From contig JAESUZ010003161.1 of NCBI GenBank assembly GCA_017311185.1, positions 1,783,501 to 1,847,500 of the forward strand: a DNA stretch of 64,000 nt. The letters are read 5' to 3'. The notes below the pieces were generated by a model. The model saw only the letters and a program-made list of their open reading frames with translations. It had not been told where the DNA came from and did not search any database. This document shows positions 45,780 to 57,369 of the stretch, in pieces. The translations under genes were made by a program, and so were the position numbers. This DNA is from Proteles cristata cristata (taxonomy: Eukaryota; Chordata; Mammalia; Carnivora; Hyaenidae). Each line of letters begins with the position of its first letter. The first letter of the stretch is position 1.

Positions 45780-46260
45780 AACTCAAGAGATTAGGGTTTG
45801 GAAAAGAAAAGGGAGAAATTTATTTGGGGTGATGGCAGCAGGGGGAGGTAGCGGGCTCAAGCCTTAATGACTGAGCTCTCCACCCTCAAGATGGACGCGT
45901 AGAGCTTTACAGAGAGGTTTGGGGGTGACATGCAAGAGAGCAGGTAGACAGCACATGATCACGAGTGGGGGTTGGTTTGTGTTCAGTGGTGACCAGGCAC
46001 AGGGAATGGGATGTGCGGGGTGTGGTCTTCTAGGCATTCCGTTGCTATCAAGGATTTTCTGGTCTGGCAGTTGGAATGTTCAAGTCATTGCAAAATGTCT
46101 TCATCAATGCCTCAAGAAAGTGCAATAAGTAACAATGGGTTTTAGTTAGAGCACGAGTTAGGCAGATCTTGTCTATTACGGGTTTTAACTGTTGCGGTCT
46201 GTAGTTGAGTAAGAGAGCTTGTTGACAGTACCATGTAAGGAAATGTTTAATTACCCTACA
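45780..46260. mobile_element. Possible LTR-like block
   Basis: G-rich sense composition (AGAAATTTATTTGGGGTGAT, GAGCTTTACAGAGAGGTTTG, ATGGACGCGTAGAG) with abrupt edges suggests an antisense LTR or old retroelement. I cannot identify termini or family. Confidence 0.3.
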
Positions 46261-47443
46261 AGAGATTTTTAATTATAAATCTAAACTTGTTTTGGCATCA
46301 GATATGTTTACTTATTACATTATACGTGTGGTTTTGACTTCAAGCGTCACTGTGTTTATTTTTTTTCTCAAGAGATCTGGGAGAAGGGCTCATTATGAGG
46401 TCATGTGGTGTTGCTAGGCACATCGGTTCTTCTAGAAACTTTTCAGTTCTCTGACTTTCCTATTCAATTTTTGTCAATTGCCTTCTTTGCTTCCTACAGC
46501 AGACAAGCACACAGTGATAAACTCTATTGAAATGGCTAGTTCCCTCACTACCAGGGGATTACATAAGAACAATTCAGCATTCACCATTTTCAGGCACAAA
46601 GGAAGAACAAAAGCCCACCCCAAACGTGACCTGCTGCACAAAATACCTTTTGTTATCAACTTAAGTGCTCTTCTGAATCCTCAAACCAGCCATTGATAGA
46701 TTTTCTTTTTCCCACATACATAATTTATAAGTCATCTAATTAATTTTTCATAAGTTAAACAACTGTGAATATTAGTGCCTGGCTTTCATAAATGACAAAA
46801 ATTAATTCTTTCCCCAGATCCACTTGAAATGCATCCTTTCCTCTCCCCAATACCATCCAGAGCAGAGACTTAAATACTTGTAGCCTTAAGTTGAGGAGCC
46901 ATCTTAAGAGTCCCTGACTAACAAAAGCTTCCACACTGTGAGCAAGTCTTAGCAGAAGATTGCTTAAGGGGAAATCCTATTCCACATGATATATCACTGA
47001 CCTTTCTCCTCTGTCCTTGTTACACAGAGAACTGAACCCCTCCTCTGTCTCCATTTATAGAATATTTGACAATGACTGATAGTTTTATTTTTTCATAGCT
47101 GATCTTGCATTAAAATGTAGTTGCTGTTACATGGAGCATTGGAGAGCACAGAGTCTGAACGGAGCAGGAAAAAAATATGCACAGAACCCTCATCTGTCAG
47201 GAAGCAACAAGATTGACCACCTGGCATTATGAGTGACTTTGAAACTCCTAATGTGTAATAAGAATGAGGTCCAGTTATGCACTACAACAAACAGAATTAG
47301 TTAAAATGCAAACCTGGGCTGTTCTGGCTCCTGGACTGAGTGAGGCTGCATCACAAGACCTTGATGACTTTTCTCTTTACACATCGGCCAAAGACAGGAT
47401 TGAACCCTTCAGCCTGAGATCAGATGAGAGGCTAGTAGAAGAA
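46261..47443. other. Unique sequence, nothing recognised
   Basis: No repeat or exon recognised. Overlapping frames at 46474-46696 on both strands show no domain. Confidence 0.45.
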
Positions 47444-47457
47444 AAGAGCCCAGTCTT

Positions 47458-47664
47458 GGGGCGCCTGGGTGGCTGTTGGTTAAGCGTCTGACTTCGGTTC
47501 AGGTCATGATCTCACGGTATGTGGATTCGAGCCCCGCGTGGGGCTCTGTGCTGACAGCTCACAGCCTGGAGCCTGTTTCAGATTCTGTGTCTCCCTCTCT
47601 CTCTGACCCTCTCCTGCTCATGCTCTCTCTCTCTCAAAAATAAATAAAACATTAAAAAAGAAAT
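47458..47664 (+). mobile_element. Felid tRNA-Lys SINE
   Basis: Sense. The A box is shortened (GGGTGGCTGTTGGTTAAGC, lacking the CAGTC). The same A-box deletion occurs in the SINE heading the composite insertion at 41 kb. The perfect duplication AAGAGCCCAGTCTT lies at 47444-47457 and 47665-47678. Confidence 0.96.
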
Positions 47665-47934
47665 AAGAGCCCAGTCTTAAGAGTTAAGTGGAAACCCACT
47701 CAGTCTCAAAATATGTGTTTATAAAGTACAAGAAGATCTCTATTCTTGCCTTTTCTTTCTAAAACCACTAAATTTCGTCAACACCCACTATGGTCGACAC
47801 GCATCCATATCCACAGCCGCTACCTTGGTTTGGGTGGTTTGGGCACCATTATTTCTTCCCTAGGTTCCTTCCACCACCGCCCCACTGTTAACCAGATAGC
47901 CTACCTCCACTCTCCCTACCTTCGTTCAGCAGCT

Positions 47935-48450
47935 GTAATCGTCCTTCATCACAAAATGAACCCTTTCACTCTCCTGCTTAAAATTCTTTCTTCTCTCCCC
48001 TTTGCCCGTAGGGTAGGGTGAATTCTAAAGTTTTAACATGACTTATCACCTCCTGTGTGAACTGGATCTGCTTTCCCCCAGCTTTGAGGCTCTACAGGGC
48101 TGCTGTATCCACTGCTGTGCTCTGGTCTGGAAAACTCATTCCTGAACTCTACACTTGGCCAGCTCTTCATCAGAACCCAGGCTATGACAATTTTTTCTGG
48201 GAGAATTTCTGACCTGCTCAGTCTGGGTTAGCTGCTCCTGCTGTATGTACTTCCTTATTCTCCTTTTTGTCTAGCATAGTGTATGTATATTGTGGTGCAT
48301 TAAAATTTACCACTTGAGTTATTACTTGTCTGTTTTACCCACAAGACATAACATTTTTTGTGGTCAGCAGCCACGTTCACTGTGATAAAGCCAGGGCTTA
48401 GAACAGGGTCTATCACATAGCGGGTGCTCATTAAATTTGAAGGGGGTAGG
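47935..48450 (+). mobile_element. LINE2 (L2) 3' portion, sense
   Basis: AATGAACCCTTTCACTCTCC, GAACTGGATCTGCTTTCCCC, GGAAAACTCATTCCTGAACT and the terminal GGGCTTAGAACAGGGTCTAT ... GCTCATTAAATTTGAA follow the L2 ORF2 C-terminus and 3' UTR in order. Confidence 0.75.
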
Positions 48451-48801
48451 GAGAGATGAAGAGAGAAATTCTATCAGGCCAACCTAGAGAAATCAAAGTC
48501 AAATCATGTCAAGGAGATACCTACCTATCAGAGAAGGCTCAAATGAATCAGGAAGTAAAACTCAAAGGAAAATCAGATAACAGTATAACACTGTCATTAT
48601 TGATTCTTACCATTGACACTCTTGTCTAATAAAATATATTTGAATTTTTTAGACTATCATATCTCACTTTTTCTTACTCTTAAGCCTCTTTCACAGTATT
48701 GTGTATATGATTTTGTGATTCTTTTCAAATTCTCTAAAACTTATTTCATATTTCCATGTGGTAATAAAATAATAATAAATAAGTGGCCTTTAATAAGAAA
48801 A
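48451..48801. other. Unique AT-rich sequence, nothing recognised
   Basis: No element recognised between the L2 terminus and the next SINE. Confidence 0.5.
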
Positions 48802-48815
48802 CAAAATATTTCATT

Positions 48816-49016
48816 GTTTTAATGTTTATCTATTCTTGAGAGAGAGACAGAGAGCAAGCAGGGTTGGGCCAGAGAGAGACGGAGACAGAATCTGAAGTAG
48901 GCTCCAGGCTCTGAGCTGTCAGCACAGAGCCCAATGTGGGGGTTGAACTCATGAGCCATGAGATCATGACCTGAGCTGAAGTCAGATGCCCAACTGACCA
49001 AGCCACCAGGCGCCCT
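48816..49016 (-). mobile_element. Felid tRNA-Lys SINE
   Basis: Antisense, head GCCACCAGGCGCCCT. The perfect 14-bp duplication CAAAATATTTCATT lies at 48802-48815 and 49017-49030. Confidence 0.96.
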
Positions 49017-49030
49017 CAAAATATTTCATT

Positions 49031-49684
49031 TTAAGTTAGTTTATTATTATAGATTTATTACTGAGCTTATGTATAGCATTTCATAATATTCATTATAATT
49101 AAAGAAAATTCTTGATTTTTTCCATTTAAGTGATGCATGCTTATTGCCTCATTTTAAATTAATAGCATAAAGAGAAAACATTACTTGTTGACTACCAATT
49201 TCATTTAATTACTTGTTACATCATGTTTGGTTTGGGAGACTAAATATTTATTAAAACAGATTGAAAATTAACTATGTGTTATGACATCAACAACAGATAA
49301 AAACTTCTAATGAATTTGTAAATTCTTTACTTAGAGCTAAAAAATGATCTAGTTAATGCTTACTTTTTTTGATGATGAAATAAGGAACGCTAAGTTGTGA
49401 TTTGAAAATGACAACCTAAAGAGATACTTTTTTCATTAAAATAAAATGCCAGATTGGATATAATTTTTACTACATTTTCTCTTTATAATGTGGGTTTGAA
49501 GTATTAGTAATATCTTGATGGCTTATAGGATTTTGATCAGATGTATGAAACTTCAAATTATAAAGATCATTATAGGCAAATTTTGCAGAATTACCATTTA
49601 TGCCATACACACACACATTTCTTAGCATAACACAATGAAATTTACTTGACACATCCTAAAAGCACATTGTATGTATTTCTGGTC
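49031..49684. other. Unique AT-rich sequence, nothing recognised
   Basis: AT-rich with a short (CA)5 at about 49608. No element recognised. Confidence 0.5.
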
Positions 49685-50010
49685 AGCATGGGACTTTCCA
49701 TGTGGTGATTCAGCGACTTGGGATGTTTCTGTTTTGTGGCTTCTCCATTCACTCTAGAGCTTAAGAATCCTCAGCCTGTGGCTGGCTGATGAAGAAAAGG
49801 AACAAGAAAAGCCACACTATCTACAGTTGAGAACAAGACAGCTGATCATGTTGGGGTACAAAGGAGGCTGGGAAATGTAGTCCTTGGCTCAGTAACTGTT
49901 TCTTAATGACAAGTTCAGAAGAAGAAGCATGAATATTTGGTGGATAACTGACATCTCTGCTGAAGAGAAAAGAATGGAGGGTGGAGCCTAGATACATATA
50001 TCTCATTTAA
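49685..50010. mobile_element. Old mammalian interspersed repeat, family unresolved
   Basis: CAGCATGGGACTTTCCATGT, GTGGTGATTCAGCGACTTGG and GGAGGCTGGGAAATGTAGTC are phrases of a familiar mammal-wide repeat. The name is not certain from memory. Confidence 0.45.
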
Positions 50011-50034
50011 TGTGTTATTAAAGAATGTGATTTT

Positions 50035-50239
50035 AGGGTGCCTGGGTGGTTTAGACAGTTAAGCATCCCACTCTTGATTTTGGCTTAGAACATGATCTCA
50101 CAGTCATGAGATCAAGCTCTACATTGGGCTCTGTGCCGGGCTCTATGTTGAGTGTGGACTCTGCTTAAGATTCTCTCTCTTCCTCTCCCTCTCCCCCTCT
50201 CTTCCTGCTCAATCTTTCTCTCTCAAAATAAAAAAAAAA
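50035..50239 (+). mobile_element. Felid tRNA-Lys SINE, diverged
   Basis: Sense copy with head GGGTGCCTGGGTGGTTTAGA and a duplicated GGGCTCTGTGCCGGGCTCTA block in the middle. Flanks AGAATGTGATTTTA / AGAATATGATTTTA form a one-mismatch duplication. Confidence 0.93.
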
Positions 50240-50254
50240 AAGAATATGATTTTA

Positions 50255-50795
50255 TTCTATCAGTAGAAAGTTTGTGTCATTCCTTGATAATATACTGTTT
50301 CCTACAGAAAGGGATTTTGAAAGTACTTCATGTAGACTGCCCACTCAAATGTGTTAAATACTGAATTCTAACACACAGAGTCAACCAGTGGGTGAATATT
50401 CAATTGCCAAATTTACTTGTTTTGATTCAATCATTTGATAAAAATTTTCCCAGATATTAAATGCACATATTTCTTACCAAAATTATACCATTGATTAGAA
50501 AGTCCATAGCTCTGCATTGGTTCTTTTAGAACAAATAAAACTGCACCCATTCACTGATCATGCACATGGGAATATTACCATATCCCTGGTGTCACACAGT
50601 CAATAACTGCCAAGTAAGACCCAAACAAGTATGTCTTCACAGTTCAAGCTTTTATTTGTACATCAAAGAGAGAATGCTGAGATATCATATCAGGAAGACA
50701 AGGTACCTATTTTCATCTTACTATAGATTTTGGATACTTTAAAAATAATGATTATGAATAAATGTTAGACATTACGCATCATCACACAATATTCT
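50255..50795. other. Unique sequence, nothing recognised
   Basis: No element or exon recognised. Confidence 0.5.
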
Positions 50796-50799
50796 TCAA

Positions 50800-51060
50800 G
50801 CAAACAATACCTTCTCAAATCCGTCTTACACTTAGAATCTCTCTGACTTCCTCTTCTGTCATCAGGAGAAAGCTCTGTGGTTTTGAAGAGCTTGTATGTT
50901 AGGTTAGGCCCACTCAGCAATCTTCCTGAGTGTAAGGTCAATAGATTTAGTAACCTTAATGACATCTGTGAAATGTCTTTCCCTGTGTAACATAATCACA
51001 GGTGTAACACCCAGCAGCAAAGTCATGGTCATGAGGATTCTACCACACACAGTAAGGATG
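50800..51060. mobile_element. Possible MaLR/MLT1-type LTR fragment
   Basis: AGGTTAGGCCCACTCAGCAA, CCTTAATGACATCTGTGAAA and CACAGGTGTAACACCCAGCA resemble a common antisense LTR stretch of the mammalian MaLR class. Moderately decayed. The subfamily is uncertain. Confidence 0.45.
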
Positions 51061-51444
51061 GAGTGTATAATTCTTCTTACTGTGTGCTTTTTAGTGTTTA
51101 TTACCTTATGGGCCAACAAGAAATTCTTCCTGATGTCCAAGTCTCAGGTGTATGCCATAAGTATCTAGTCTGCATTTTGTAGATTAGCAGTGCTTGTCCC
51201 CAAGCAAGCATAAATGAGTGTGTTTCTTCTCTGTAGTATATAGGCAACATACTTCTCTCCAATTTATACCAGTGAACATAAAGAGGCTTCTTGAAGACAG
51301 GTTGGCCTTTCCACTTGTTATTTTGGTTTTAGGAGAACTTTTTCTGTTTCCACCAAACAACAGAAGCCATTCTGTCACAGCTTACCACATGATCCTGTTT
51401 TATTGTTATCATTATATTGCTGGTATTTAGGTAGCTAGTTTGTT

Positions 51445-51575
51445 CATCTATTTACATTCTCTTCCACTAAAATGTAAGCTTTACCAGGAAAGGAACTTTT
51501 TCTTTTTCAATCCTGAATCCCCTATGCCTAGAACTGTAACTCAACAAATATTTGCATAAATCAATGAATTAATGT
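51445..51575 (+). mobile_element. L2 3' terminus, sense
   Basis: CCACTAAAATGTAAGCTTTA ... CCCCTATGCCTAGAACTGTA ... CAACAAATATTTGCATAAAT is the canonical L2 3' end. Confidence 0.8.
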
Positions 51576-51679
51576 ACATTGGGTCTTTTTGTTCCAGTTC
51601 TACATTTGTATGACTCTTGCTTTAATGAGTACATTACTGGAAGGACTGAACACAAGGGAGTTAATCTCTCATGTATGCA

Positions 51680-51765
51680 CGTAACTTTAGAACTTTACCT
51701 TTCCAAGCCTCTGTCTACTCCTCTGTAAATGAGGATCCTCGTAGGTTGTGAACACAGAATGTATT
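51680..51765 (+). mobile_element. MIR fragment
   Basis: ACTTTACCTTTCCAAGCCTC, TCTGTAAATGAGGATCCTCG: a short sense MIR core. Confidence 0.55.
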
Positions 51766-51894
51766 ATTATTCCCTATTTTTCTTACGATGGTCCAACTAA
51801 CTGGCCCCTTAACTAGTTTGTATATCCATTCCAACCCATACTTTGCACTGTTGCTAGGGTTATGTTAGGAAAAATTAGGAATTAAATCATACTA

Positions 51895-52105
51895 GGGGCA
51901 CCTGGGTGGCTCAGTCGGTTGAGCATCTGACTTCAGCTCAGACCATGATCTTGCGGTTTGTGAGTTCAAGCCCCATGTCGGGTTCTGTGCTTACAGGTCA
52001 GAGCCTGGAGCCTGTTTCAGATTCTGTGTCTCCCTCTCTCTGCCCCACCCCTGCTCATGCTCTGTCTCTTTCTGCCTTTCAACAATAAATTAAAAAAAAA
52101 AAGAA
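51895..52105 (+). mobile_element. Felid SINE (older cohort) inside L2
   Basis: Sense, head GGGGCACCTGGGTGGCTCAG, tail AACAATAAATTAAAAAAAA. Flanks ATTAAATCATACTA (51881-51894) and ATGAAATCATACTA (52106-52119), one mismatch. Confidence 0.95.
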
Positions 52106-52412
52106 ATGAAATCATACTATATCAGTACTTGAAAACTGTCAACAGCTGCTAGACCCTGTGTGAACCGGCCTCTTTCCCTGAACCTGGCCCTCTCTGTGGG
52201 ACTCTTACCAATACCTCACTGGCTCTTGTGTCCTTCAAGAACCTTCTCTGTCCCCAGCCTATTCTTTCTTCTTCCTCCAGTTCTTTTCTGCTCATTCTTT
52301 ACATGGCAGAACTTTCTCAAATTGAATCAGAGCCCCCCGGTCTCCTAGTGCCCTTCTTTATTGTTAATAGCATTTATCACGTTTCAATTACATGTATGTT
52401 TATATTTATTTA

Positions 52413-52633
52413 TTTTTTTTAAATAGTTTATTTATTTCTAGGAGAGAGAGAGAGAGAGAGACAGCGTGAGCAGGGGAGGGTCAGAGAGAGAGGGAGTCAC
52501 AGACTGAAACAGGCTCCGGGCTCTGAGCCGGCAGTCAGCACAGAGCCCGACGCCGGGCTCGAACCCACGAACCGCGAGATCATGACCTAAGGGAAAGTCG
52601 GACGCTTAACCGACTAAGCCACCCAGGCGCCCC
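52413..52633 (-). mobile_element. Young felid SINE inside L2
   Basis: Antisense young-cohort copy. The perfect 16-bp duplication TGTTTATATTTATTTA lies at 52397-52412 and 52634-52649. TTTATTTCTAG|GAGAG is preserved at 52431-52445. Confidence 0.97.
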
Positions 52634-52800
52634 TGTTTATATTTATTTAGATCATATACACTCTAGGATGAATATCTGTCTCACCCTTGCTAAGAGAGTG
52701 AGGACCACATTGTTTTACCTACCACTGTCTCTTAGTAACTACTACAATATCAGGCCCATTCTAGGCTCAATACATATTTATAGAATAAAGGAACGAATCA

Positions 52801-54155
52801 TCTCTATACTATATCCTGGCACACAGAAAGCCCTCTTTTAGGAAAACTTTAATTATAATGACAGAAATGGTGGTAGTTCTCTTAGCAGTGACCAGAAAGA
52901 TCAAGTTAAGGAGACCATACAGCAGATCGCCAACATGGTTGAGTGTCAAATCCCTCTGCTGCAAGCAGAGAACTAAATTTGGGGTTTCCCAACACACCTG
53001 CTGTGAGCCTGCTGCTAACACTTCTAGTCCTACAGCCTGATTTTTGAAATTCCCCTCTCTGACCCTGCTCTGGCCATCTACCCCCGCCTGCCTATGTTTC
53101 TTACAGCTCTCACTTCCTGTTGGCTTCCTCAGGATACCACATCCTGATTTCTATGTTTTCACCTCAGTCTGGTAATCTAAAAATGACTTTTCTCTGATGA
53201 CATCCTGGCTTTCTAGGGTTTAAAATCTTGCCCTAAACACTCACTAAAGAAGTGCCCTATAGCTCCCCAGCATGAATACTATAGTGAAATGGAATAATAG
53301 CAACAAAACACAATATTCTTCTTTTGTAAATCGAGCAGCGGGCATGCTGCCTGGTGTCTAACAGATTTGACAGAACTCCAATATCACACTGCAATATTTC
53401 ATAATAGCGCTTTATTCGTACTTCTTTTCTACATTAACAACAAAATTTCTTGGATTATTCCCCCCCCAGGACACTATATTTGTGTTTAAACTTTTTTGTT
53501 CCCCATCCACTGTATATTGGCTCTTACTAAATATTCTCTTTTATAGATTAACCAATTTTCCCAAGGTCGTCTTGTATTTTATGGTTTCTGGAACATTAAA
53601 ATTATCACTAGTTTGGTAAAATCTACAAATTTGATGAGCAGGCTCTCAATTCCACTTTCTAGTAGATTTATTCATTGAAATTACCATGCATCAGATCAGT
53701 ATGTCTACCTAAAAGTTAGAGAAGATCAATTATGTTAAATAATTCAGATGTTTGAAAAGAGGTTTGGAGAATAGCTTGACAATACTAAAATATTCTGTCT
53801 CTAGAAATATATCTGAATTTGCATCCCACCGGATTTCAATCTAGATTTGACAAAACATAAGAAATATTATTTAAGGAATATCATTTTATCACTTATAGGA
53901 TTAGTGTGCTTTTTTTCCTTCTTTTTTTTCACTCTGTGATTTTATGAGCCTTTACAGGATCTACAGGATTTTCAGTCTGTCATTGAAATTCATTTGTTTG
54001 CTTCGAAATAATTCTATTTAACACCTAGCAATTTCCACCCTAATGTGGCATACTGCTTTAACATTCTTTTAAAATATCATTTTAAAATCTCAAATGTATA
54101 AAGGAAAATAGATGTATATTTTTAATGTTGGCTTAGGTACATTCCACGCGAAGTT
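52801..54155. other. Unique sequence, nothing recognised
   Basis: Mixed composition with a C8 run at 53461. No recognised repeat. Two antiparallel frames at 52809-53040 show no domain. Confidence 0.45.
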
Positions 54156-54159
54156 TATA

Positions 54160-54720
54160 TGGCAAACATGAGAAAATTCCACCACTTTGGAATGATTGTC
54201 ATATATTTGATAAGAAAACAAGGAGCCAAACTGCATGCTGGGATTTTGTGTCTTGAAAACAGTTCATGTTTTCATCCACAGTCATCGGAAGAGATGCACA
54301 GCCAGCTGCAGATCCGTCCCCAGGCTGGGAAGAGCCTTCCAGAGAACCCTCATACTGCTGCTGCCCACAGTCCAGGGCGCGTAATGGCTGACCTCTGACC
54401 CCGCCTGACAGCCAGCACTCTTGTCATCCTGCTGAGCCACCAGTCAAATTAGGCTAAAATTACCCTGCAGACAACAGGCTGCAATTATACATTCAAGCGC
54501 CAGAGTCTAGAAGGAGGGGGACGATTGTGGCTGGAAGGGGGTGAGAAGTCAAAAAGTCACAAGACAAACCACTTTTTGATACTTTTCTCCAAAAAAACAT
54601 GGCTGTAATGTGTGCTCCCTGAAGAGGAGAATCAAACCACACTGGAGAGCAACCGTTGCTTTATTCAAAATACCGTGAAGATACTACTTTCGCCGGCTTT
54701 AGTAGATGGATATACCGGTT
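54160..54720. other. Repeat-free, CpG-retaining segment
   Basis: A 79-codon plus-strand frame (54159-54398) has no domain. Downstream, 54430-54720 contains CAAATTAGGCTAAAATTACC and GCTGCAATTATACATTCAAG, plus isolated CpGs (TTTCGCCGGC, TATACCGG). Composition and lack of decay make it a candidate constrained non-coding element; there is no direct evidence. Confidence 0.35.
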
Positions 54721-55680
54721 ATGTGAATATCTAATAAATAAACAATAAATAAATAAGTGATGATAATAAGAGATGATTTTAGGATTGGAGAGTATAACAC
54801 ACCGTTATAATTTTCAGTATGTTTTAGTAGATTGACTTGTTTTTGCTATTTAATTTATATAGGGTCTAAGAACTATTCATTAGAGTAAGTCACAGTTATT
54901 TTGAACAATTATCTCTAAAGTGCTAGTTTTAAGTAGGCAAAATCTTTTTCCCCAGCAACCTGAGTAGGCTGAATTTTATAGCAACAGAAATAAAAGTGGT
55001 CTGTCCTGGCTGTTTCTGAGATTGTCTGCAAAATTATTGGCACCTCCTACCCTCTCTATCCATAATTTAGAGTTTCCTCAGTGATGAGATAATGTGTATT
55101 TGTTTACCAAATTTCTGACACTTTCTTGTTCTACATCTGTTTTAATGCCTGTAGGGCTAAACACCCACTTCCTCACGGGGCAGCCCATGTCACTGTGGAA
55201 CGCACTACGAAGAATATCTTCCCCAAGTAAAACAAAAGCTTTGCTTTGGTTATCATACATTGGCCCAAACCCTATACTTTGCATACCATTCTATGTCTGC
55301 ATTCCACTTAGAAAATCTTTTAATATTTAAAGATATTCTAGAATGTTACTTAACATTCTCTTTTATTTTCTCTATGACATGATTTCATCCCTTGTAGCAA
55401 TCTCACATGGACGCATATCCATACGCTCTGTGGCACCTTGAACATACAACAAAATGTCAGGGGTGTTCTGATCAATGGGAAATAGTCTGGCACTGCCCTC
55501 TTCGTTGTTCTACTGATACTTTGTTAATACTCTTGTGATCATAGAGGTTCTCTGAGCTCCCACATCAAAGTGTCACCTGTCTTGGAACTTACTATAAACC
55601 AAAACCTCAAAAAGCCTTTTTCACACATGTTCCAATGTATGTTTTTTTCATACCACCAACAGCAATGAACTCTGACCAAT
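54721..55680. other. Unique sequence, nothing recognised
   Basis: AT-rich at first, then unclassified sequence leading up to the Tigger-type element. Antiparallel frames at 55078-55330 are mirror images of one another and uninformative. Confidence 0.45.
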
Positions 55681-55682
55681 TA

Positions 55683-56270
55683 CAGGTGACCCTTAAACAA
55701 CACAGGTTCAGACTACATGGGTCCACTTACACACAGACGTTTTCCAAGAAATACAATACAGTACTCTAAATGTACTTTCTCATCCTTATGAGTTTTTTTT
55801 TTAAGTTTACTTATTTATTTTGAGAGAGAGAGAAAGAGAGTGCATGTGCACACAAGCAGGGAGGAGTAGAGGGAGAGAGAGAGAGAGAGAGAGAGAATCC
55901 CAAGCAGGTTCCACACCAGCAGTGCAGAGCCTGATGTGGGGCTCGAACCTGCAAACCATGAGATCATGACCTGAGCTGAAACCAAGAGTCAGATGCTTAG
56001 CCAACTGAGCCATCTAGGACCCCTCATCCTTATAATTTTTTTAATAACATTTACTTTTCTCTAGCCTACTTATTATAAGAATACAGTATATAATTATACA
56101 TATAACATACAAAATGTGTGTTAATTGACTGTTTATGTTATGGTAAGGCTTCTGGTCAACAATAGGCTGTTTGTAAAGTTTTGAGGGAGCCAAAAGTTAT
56201 GCATGGATTTTCAACTATGTAGGGAGGTCAGTGTCCCTCACCCCTATGCTGTCTGTTCAAGGGTCAACTG
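55683..56270. mobile_element. Tigger-family DNA transposon with nested SINE
   Basis: Terminal inverted repeats CAGGTGACCCTTAAACAACA (left) and TGTTCAAGGGTCAACTG (right) are bounded by TA dinucleotides at 55681-55682 and 56271-56272, the mariner/Tigger target duplication. Removing the SINE 55795-56022 leaves about 345 bp with an AT-rich centre and no transposase. It resembles the small Tigger-derived MER8/MER2-type elements. The subfamily is uncertain. Confidence 0.82.
55795..56022 (-). mobile_element. Felid SINE nested in the Tigger element
   Basis: Antisense, expanded (GA)n tract, head GCCATCTAGGACCCC. Flanks TCTCATCCTTATGAGTTTT / CCTCATCCTTATAATTTTT are a one- or two-mismatch duplication of the host transposon. 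Confidence 0.95.
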
Positions 56271-56279
56271 TAATTAATT

Positions 56280-56960
56280 TTGACACTATCTACCTGGAGA
56301 TATCATCAGATCCTGCAGATTAATAGCTCAGTTCCAGAAGACTGCCCCCACTTTAGACATCAGTAGAAAGTCCAGGATGTCACCTGTCTCACTGACTGCC
56401 TTTAACTCCGAAGTTCCCACAGGCCCCTAACTGGGTTGGATTAATTTGCCATAGTGACTCATGAAACTCAAGGAAACATTTTACTTACTAGATTTCCAGT
56501 TTACTCAGGAGCAGCCAAATGGAAAAGATGCATAGGGCAAGGTATGTGGATATAAGCTGAGCCTCATGCCCTCTTAGCATGCCATTCTCCCCAAATCTCC
56601 ACATGTCCACCAATCTGGAAGCTCTCCAAATTCTGTCCTTTTTAGAAAGGTTTCATTTCATAGAAATAATTGATTAAATCATCGGCCATTGCCAATTGAT
56701 TCAACCTCCAACCCCTTTCTCCTCAGTAGAGGTCAGGAGAACAGGATTGAAGTTGTGACTTTCAGATCATTTGGCTGGTTCTCTGGGCAACCACCAGTAT
56801 CTTTAGGTAACCTAGGAGCTTTCCAAATACTGTCTCATTAACCTCATAAAAGATACCTTGATGGCTCATACTACTTTGGAAATTCCAAAAGTTTTAGAAG
56901 GGTTTTAGGAGCCCTGTACCAGGGACAAAAACCAAATACATATTTTCATTTTAAACCACA
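56280..56960 (+). mobile_element. ERV-derived solitary LTR (ERVL/MLT2-like)
   Basis: Landmarks in order: GAAGTTCCCACAGGCCCCTA, TGACTCATGAAACTCAAGGA, GGCAAGGTATGTGGATATAA, TTGATTAAATCATCGGCCAT, TTCAACCTCCAACCCCTTTC, AGGGTTTTAGGAGCCCTGTA. This fits an old class of mammalian LTR. No internal viral gene is present. The subfamily name is from memory and uncertain. Confidence 0.65.
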
Positions 56961-57369
56961 GTACCTTCCATGCTAAACCACACACATTACTTCACTCAAC
57001 TTTGCTTCACTCAGATGTTCTTACTTTGCTTTCTTGGACCAAAGGTCTGGTTCTTACATGTATCTTCATTAAATTTCATCTTGTTCACTTCAACCTAATA
57101 ATACTAATTTTCAATATCATTCCAAATTCTGATTCTGTCATTCAAATTATGAATGCCTGGTAAGATATTATTAATAGAATATATTAAGCAAAACTACCAG
57201 CAATACAAATAAATGATTCATTATTTCATGTCAATAGGTTAAAAATTATATGACATTACAATTCCATCATTTGGGCATGCCCTTCATATTTCATTCAAGG
57301 AGGATAATTAATCTGAACTAAATAGAGTCAAGGTCAACACTAGGTCAATCTTCCACTAAGATTATATTA
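56961..57369. other. Unique AT-rich sequence, nothing recognised
   Basis: No element recognised between the LTR and the MIR. Confidence 0.5.

Larger units (their letters stand above)
51780..52800 (+). mobile_element. LINE2 (L2) remnant, sense, interrupted by two SINEs
   Basis: One L2 in three pieces. 51780-51894 (CCAACTAACTGGCCCCTTAA) and 52106-52412 (CTAGACCCTGTGTGAACCGG, CTCATTCTTTACATGGCAGA, AGCATTTATCACGTTTCAAT) come first. 52634-52800 (GGATGAATATCTGTCTCACC ... AGGCTCAATACATATTTATA) ends it. An older SINE and a young SINE split it. Confidence 0.72.

Noticed and set aside
54159..54398. 79-codon plus-strand frame as a coding exon
   Set aside because: No recognised motif and no clear acceptor/donor pair at its edges. 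Kept only as part of a possible non-coding constrained segment.
56280..56960. Intact endogenous retrovirus
   Set aside because: Only an old LTR-like sequence is visible. No internal gag, pol or env sequence lies on either side.
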